Assembly (NCBI GenBank): GCA_002749535.1
Contig: MZZL01000133.1
Location: 82,921-146,920 of the forward strand
Origin: Apophysomyces variabilis
Taxonomy: Eukaryota > Mucoromycota > Mucoromycetes > Mucorales > Mucoraceae
DNA length: 64,000 nt
Direction of reading: 5' to 3'
Below the pieces are notes generated by a model that was given only the letters and a program-made list of their open reading frames with translations, was not told the origin of the DNA and did not search any database. This document shows, one piece after another, positions 58,388 to 64,000 of this stretch; the first letter of the stretch is position 1, and each line of letters begins with the position of its first letter. Made by a program: the position numbers and the translations under genes.

Positions 58388-59070
58388 AAAAAAAGTAATA
58401 GGGAATCTATCTCACTCCATCTCCAATCCGGTTTATCTCTCGTTTCTATCTCGCGCTCTGAATTTCGCCTAGCTCAGCTACCGGCTTTTGATACTTTACA
58501 TGCCACTTACCCACGAGCCACCAAGAAAGCCTGGAACGGATTTTGGAACGCCCGCTTGCCTAACACAGCTCACACGATTCTCTGGAGACTCTATCACAAT
58601 AGTCTACCGTACCGTCAGCGCCTCCACGAACTGCTGCCTGCTCGTTTTACATCGCCATTTTGCCCTATTTGTGGGCTGGTCGAATCTCAAGAGCATCTTT
58701 TGTGGTCCTGCCCATACAAACAACCAGTTTGGCAACGTTTGGCCAATCTCTTTCTAGTCAGCCCCTCACACCTCACGTCTGCCTCTGTCTTCACAGTTGA
58801 TCCACCACCTTTGCCATTGCAGGAACATGCTTCTATCGATTTCTTAACTTTCATTGCCTGCGTCACGATGAATATCTGGCGCTCGCATTGGGCTTTTGTG
58901 TTCGATAACACTCCCTTTCACCCAGCACAAGTCATCGCCAAAACCATTCAAGACGCTTGAAAGCAGAAAAGGAATGTGTACGTTAGAATAGATCACCATT
59001 AATTTGTGACCGCTCTCAGCGGCACATAATAAACTTCATTCTACACATAAAAAAAGTAATAGGAAATCTA
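58388..59070 (+). mobile_element. 5'-truncated LINE 3' end with target-site duplication
   Basis: The C-terminal part of a LINE ORF2 ends at a stop at 58958-58960. It reads a WNGFWNARLPNTAHTILWRL block, then the zinc-binding motif CPICGLVESQEHLLWSCPY typical of the end of LINE reverse transcriptases, then a helical tail. A 3' UTR with AATAAA (about 59026) and a short A-run follows. The element is flanked by a near-perfect duplication: A-run plus GTAATAGGGAATCTA at 58388-58409 and A-run plus GTAATAGGAAATCTA at 59049-59070 (one mismatch). Such long duplications are usual for LINE insertion by target-primed reverse transcription, and the truncated 5' end is typical. The insertion lies about 270 bases after the Fanzor stop. 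Confidence 0.85.
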
Positions 59071-61478
59071 AGGGGCACCGCCAAAAACTTGAGAAAAAAA
59101 AGAAAGAGATACCACATTTTGATATAGAAACATTTACGGGACACTGTGAAAACATATTAAGCCAGGACCTTTCATTGTTGCAAACCAAATGGCGTGTGTT
59201 TAATCATAGATTTGAAGGAATTGAGCCTTCTCATAGCATTGTATGACTTGCTTCGGTGGCAAGTTGGATGGCTATCAAGCACACTTGGGAATATCAACAT
59301 GTGAACCGGATCTAACCTTGTTTCCTCCCAAAAAAGCTACTCACACCTAATATCTTCTGTGCAATGGTTTGAAGATCCGAAACCAAGAACCTATCGGGGG
59401 AAAAGGCATAAGAGGAAAAGAAGGACTTTCTAAGAAACTGTATCATACTGAAGCGGAAAATCTATTGCTGAGATAAAGCTAATATTATTTCTAATGACAT
59501 AGCTTATCTCCTTTAAAGTGCGACTCTCCAGTGTTATCTTACTGATGCATAAGGATTAAAAACGCCTATCGCTATTGCATCAACCCGTTGTAGCATTTCG
59601 ATTATAGAGTGAATGACAACATATTAAAGGCTTTGTTGACCTACTTGGTGTTTTCCTAACATCCTTGGTTAGAATTGGACAACGCATAAATCATTTCCCT
59701 ATCATTGACAAATCTCATACGTACTACTTATTGTTTGTACTTAGATCCCTTCCCCTAGATATCCTCAAGTTTATCCAAAGGATTCCTCCGGATTTACCAT
59801 AGTTGCTTGCGCCATCCCGATATTTATTGTGTCCAGGTATTGCAACAAGTATAACAACTTGATCAACGTTTCTAGCTTTCCTTCAGCTGTGCTTGACCTC
59901 AACGAGTAATATTGTAAATTTTTTTTTTGGTTCTTTTACCATTATAACACTTTTTAATAGTGATTTTACACAAGGCTAGAGTTGTACAACGATCAGGTTG
60001 GCTTGGACGGAAAACAAAAGTCAACGCCACAGACATCGTAAGAAGGTTCTCTTAGCCTAACATTACCATAAACAGATATCTACCGGTACTGCAAGATATT
60101 GAATGTATTTAAACTCGGTCGGCTTATTTGTCATGGTTGCGTTACATCTACCCTGAACCTTAGTGTAACCAATTGACATAGTGTATTAACCACATCTGCC
60201 TGTGTTTGTTTATGAAGCTCCTGTGGACTGAGCAATGTCTTCCAGGGCCCAACCCTAGCCTAAGCTGAACACATGGCTGCTGGATATACCTTGCAATAGG
60301 AGGACTATGTACATGCATATGCTGTAAGAAGCTCTTGGCCATTCAATATACTGATCATCTGCAAATCAACCGGAATATGAAACGGAAGACACCCGCTTTT
60401 TATTTGCATTGCATATGAAGCCGTCAGTTGCCGTAAACAACCGAAATGTATTACAAGCTCACCTTAAGTAAATTGAAGGCACATAACATTGGAACCTGAC
60501 AAAACGATAACCTCTTGAGGGGTTTACCAAAGTAATATTGTGATTGGTAGCTTAAATACTAGTGCGTAGCGTTAGCATAGTTCAGATGCCACAGAGATAA
60601 GATAATCGATAGATCTGATACAAAAAGCTGCTTGCTATTGACACTAACATTACAGAAGTTAATCTCTCTACTCATGCTTGCTTACTTGCATGTCCCAACT
60701 ATCCAAACGTCAAAGCTAGCCACACGTGCCCTTTCTTCTTTGATACTGTAATGTCTGACGAACATGTGGACGTATGAACCCCAGTAAATGTTGGCAGTCA
60801 GTCTATCGAAGAAAGCAGGGATGGCTAGTTCGGACATGGCGCGAATCCCCGGTATTTTAGCTCCCAATTTTCAGGAATTGGTCCGTTCCAAAAGATCGGG
60901 GTTCTGGTAAACTCATCGACGTTGCCATTTTGGATAATGACCACGCCCGAGTGTGGGTGAGAAGAACGCCATGTTCCACTTAAAAAACGTGTGTCGATAT
61001 TACAAATTATAGAATACTGTAACCATGATTGCTTATTGATGGTTACAAGCTAATCATTCCCGCCCAAGTACTTATCTAGCGACTGCTGGAACTTTCGCTA
61101 TAGTGCCTAGGCGCGTATATTGTTATTGCAGTCTAGGAACGAAACCGTTGAGGTAAGCATTCACTTGAAATGGTATGCATTAGAGGAGTGCGTTCGTACG
61201 CGCGTCTTTAGCTAATAGCTGAGTTGAGCGAAAACTACATCAGTCAACGGGAAAGGGCCCTTTTTACAGAACACAAGCTTTTTACGGTCCGTCAAGGCTC
61301 ATTGTTAGATGGTAACACAATATCTGCGAATGGAGTTTGATCAAAAAAGGAAGCGCTTTCTTAGGCCGCGTCGAAAAAATTATTTTTATAACCTTCAGGT
61401 GCACAAAGTGCAATTCTATTTTCTTTTACTTGCTGTGCTCCCCTCTCTCTCTTTATCTCTCACTTACGCCGTTCAGCT
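59071..61478. other. Long non-coding stretch; short remnant at 59110-59250
   Basis: Immediately after the LINE, plus-strand PHFDIETFTGHCENILSQDL then SLLQTKWRVFNHRFEGIEPS is readable to a stop at about 59246. This is sequence that was continuous with the Fanzor 3' flank before the LINE inserted. Beyond that to 61478 I see no gene, repeat or RNA. A T/C-rich stretch lies at 61440-61465 ahead of the next start codon. Confidence 0.45.
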
Positions 61479-63760
61479 ATGTCGGCAGATAACGTAACCT
61501 GTAGCCTATCGCGTCTGGCGCTCGCCAAAGCTATCAAGACACCAGACAGCAATGACGGTGATTCAGAACCTTGGAACAAGAGTATCATTTTCCACCAATC
61601 GCACATTCCACAACGGATGCGGGACAGTATTCAAAACCCTCAACTGTATCGACAACAACAAAGACAACGCCACTCTCAATATCCAAACAACAGAAACCCG
61701 ACAAGACCCAGAAATTATCCCAGCGAGGAACTACGACCCGTCCTCAGACAACCCCCCACTCAGAAACCCAGAAGCAACCACAGCTCTCGTTCAAGCATGT
61801 CGTCACAGGAACAGCTCGCACAGATGCAGCCGCCCGTTACTGGTATGATGATCAGGTGTATATAGAAAACCTTGGGTTAAACTAAGCAGCGTATGCTTGT
61901 CTTTTGTAGTCAATCCCTCAGGAAAGCAACGGCAATATGTTCCAAGTGATGATGAAGAGGAAGAAGAAGAAGAGGATGATGATGACGATGATTCTGATAA
62001 CTCTTCCGAAGCATCCGAAATCCCTGCGTCTCGTATGCCTGTAAAGTCAGAGCCTTTGAAGTCGGAACGTATACCATCGGCAGCTGTGCGATCTGAGCCT
62101 GTCCATCCAGAGCCTATCAGATCAGAACGTGTTCGACCACAGTCTGTACAGTTGGCTGCACAACCAAGATTACAAAAGCCTGAAATCAAGCATCTACCGC
62201 AGCCAAGTGATGATGAAGAGGAGGAGGAGGATGACGAAGAGGATGAGGACGAGGAAAAAGGTAGGACCAAAGATCCACGTGGTCTACTGGGATGTAAAAG
62301 TGGTGTGATAAGGGTCTCGGAAGCCAAGAGGTTGAACAACCTGCTTACGTGTAATGTATATGTTGTGTGTGGAAGGTTAGGATGGGAATGGGGAGTGCAT
62401 GCACTGATAGAATGGGAAAGCGCTAACGCATCAAATGCTTGTTTCTATTTTCTGACATTTATTTTTATTTGTAGAAGATGAAGAAACTGAGGCCTACCGT
62501 TCGCCCGTGCAACCTTCTTCCTCCGCACAAGTCACTGATTTAGATCACATGAATGCCCGGAGGTTATCCACCTTGCGGCAACTGGAACGTGGTCCAAGTT
62601 TACGTCAACGATCAAGGTCTACAAGTGACATAAATAATCTTATCCAACCTACTGCAGAACCATCGGTTTCATTTCTGGGTGCCCCTGTGCCAGACGAACC
62701 TATCGAACAATGGCGAAAGACTGTCTTGGAAGCGGCCGATAGAAAAAGTACTCCCTCCACAGAATCAAACGGTAGTCATGCTGCGCCCTTGACAGATAGT
62801 GAGGAAACCAGTTATGGACATCAAACGATACCCTCGGACGGATATGACCTTTCCTCAGCTCCATCCATGACGCCCCAAATTGGGCAACCGCTACAAAACC
62901 GGAGGTTAACGATGAGTGATATGGACCTTATGTATTACCAATTACAGCAACAACAGCAAATGCAGTTGCAGTTCCAACAAGCACAACAAATGGCGCAAAT
63001 ACAGCAGTATCAACAAGCGATGCAACTCGCCATGCAGCAGCAGCCCATGCTACGAACACAGCCACTTCCCCAGCAACGTAAAGCAAATTCGAACAACAAC
63101 ATCAATAACAACAATAATAGTAATAACCGCATGAGCATGTCTGGTATGGATATGTTACTTCAGCGTGAGCAAGAAAAAGCCGAATTACTGCGAAAGCCAA
63201 AGAGAGTCAATCCCTCGGATGCTCAAGTAGAAGGATTATTAGCTAAGCTACCGGAACAAGGCTTGCATAACATCAGCTTCCAGCAGATGCAGGCAGGCAT
63301 CAAGCCAACACCACGTACAATGGCTCGGGCCAGTAGGAGTGACTTTAACCTTTCTACAATGGCGAACCAACGAAGCCGCAGTCCTGGTCCTGGTAGCAGC
63401 TCGCGTTCGGCCCATATTACCTATACAGACAACCAGAAGAGCGGAGGCCAGCGCATGACAAGCACAGATGCGCGCCGGCGTGCAGAGATGTTGCGAAATG
63501 AATCAAATGGACCTTCGCCAAGTCCCAGTTCGTCAACACCTATTGTTGGTCAACAGCAGCCCATGATGGCTGCCCCCATGCAAGGTCAATACTTATCGCC
63601 TAACATGGGTATGGCTATGCCCATGATGGCTATGCCGATGATGAATCAGATGCCCATGGGTATGCCTATGATGACACCAAGTAGGAGCACCGGAGGAGGA
63701 AGGCCCATGAGCATGATGAGCATGGGTCGACAGAGTAGCAACAACTACGGCATATATTGA
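61479..63760 (+). CDS. Long disordered protein, acidic and Gln/Met-rich (666 aa), unknown function
   Basis: Three exons: 61479-61842, 61910-62260 and 62475-63760; introns are 67 and 214 nt and phases agree. Exon 1 is Arg/Gln/Ser/Pro-rich. Exon 2 has two acidic runs of Asp/Glu (starting PSDDEEEEEEDDDD, and DDEEEEEDDEEDEDEEK). Exon 3 has a short, possibly structured helix (DHMNARRLSTLRQLERGPSL), Gln-rich stretches in the middle, an Asn run, and a Met/Pro/Gly-rich C-terminus. The motifs RRLSTL and RSRSTSD look like basophilic kinase sites. No domain is recognised. Such composition suits a scaffold or a nuclear/cytoplasmic condensate protein, which is inference only. Coding status is supported by the length of exon 3 and clean splice sites. 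Confidence 0.75.
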
Positions 63761-64000
63761 TAGAAAGCTTCATTCAAACATTTTTTTTCTTTATACATTT
63801 GCATTTAGCTATAACAATTGGAGCCGTCAGTTATTAATATTCATTTCTTTTCTTATTGTACGCTTTGTTTTGTTTTTCCTTTTTACATATCCATCCACTT
63901 TGAAGAATAACATAACAAATTCCTTCAACTCAGTTTTCGTCCCTTTTTTTTCTTGATGTGCCTGTGTACCATTTCTCGGTTGCCCTATTTGGCAGGTACT

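Overview
This is nuclear DNA from a filamentous fungus. The evidence is many short (about 45-100 nt) GT-AG introns, peroxisomal (PEX7), ER (signal peptidase subunit, TLC protein) and mitochondrial (IleRS) genes, and AT-rich spacers. Several families are ones I associate with Mucoromycota/Mucorales: a multi-intron Fanzor with zinc knuckles, a Mucorales-type ORF1 of a LINE, and a conserved family of unknown function at 10.3-11.3 kb. No species can be named from the sequence.

Layout. 0-12 kb is a transposon graveyard on the left: the 5' half of a LINE (ORF1 and the endonuclease part of ORF2), a broken hAT element, a decayed Plavaka-type (CACTA superfamily) transposase and a broken Mucorales-family gene. 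12.6-20.6 kb holds housekeeping genes: mitochondrial-type isoleucyl-tRNA synthetase with about 24 exons, a BTB/pentapeptide protein, and signal peptidase subunit SPC3. 20.8-32.7 kb is an accessory island: two intact paralogous ~390-aa proteins whose N-terminus resembles the MLKL-type four-helix bundle, one intact HET-domain protein, and two decayed HET copies arranged as a tail-to-tail inverted duplication. 34.8-54.3 kb is a mostly intact gene region: RPL36, a small secreted protein, a C2H2 factor, a possible small 4-exon gene, a SAM methyltransferase with an apparent assembly duplication, a TLC protein, a BORCS6-like subunit, PEX7 and an NRP1-like RNA-binding protein. 55.3-59.1 kb is a decayed Fanzor (eukaryotic TnpB relative), with a 5'-truncated LINE flanked by a target-site duplication inserted just downstream. 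61.5-63.8 kb encodes a long disordered protein.

The two most interesting parts are the MLKL-like/HET island, which could be a nonself-recognition or programmed-cell-death module in a lineage where such modules are poorly described, and the Fanzor locus, where all three RuvC acidic positions are still readable despite several stops. Several otherwise conserved genes (IleRS, BTB protein, SPC3) each show one single-base frame discrepancy, and there are single N characters at 2069 and 45792. Small assembly errors are therefore likely, and single frameshifts here should be interpreted cautiously.
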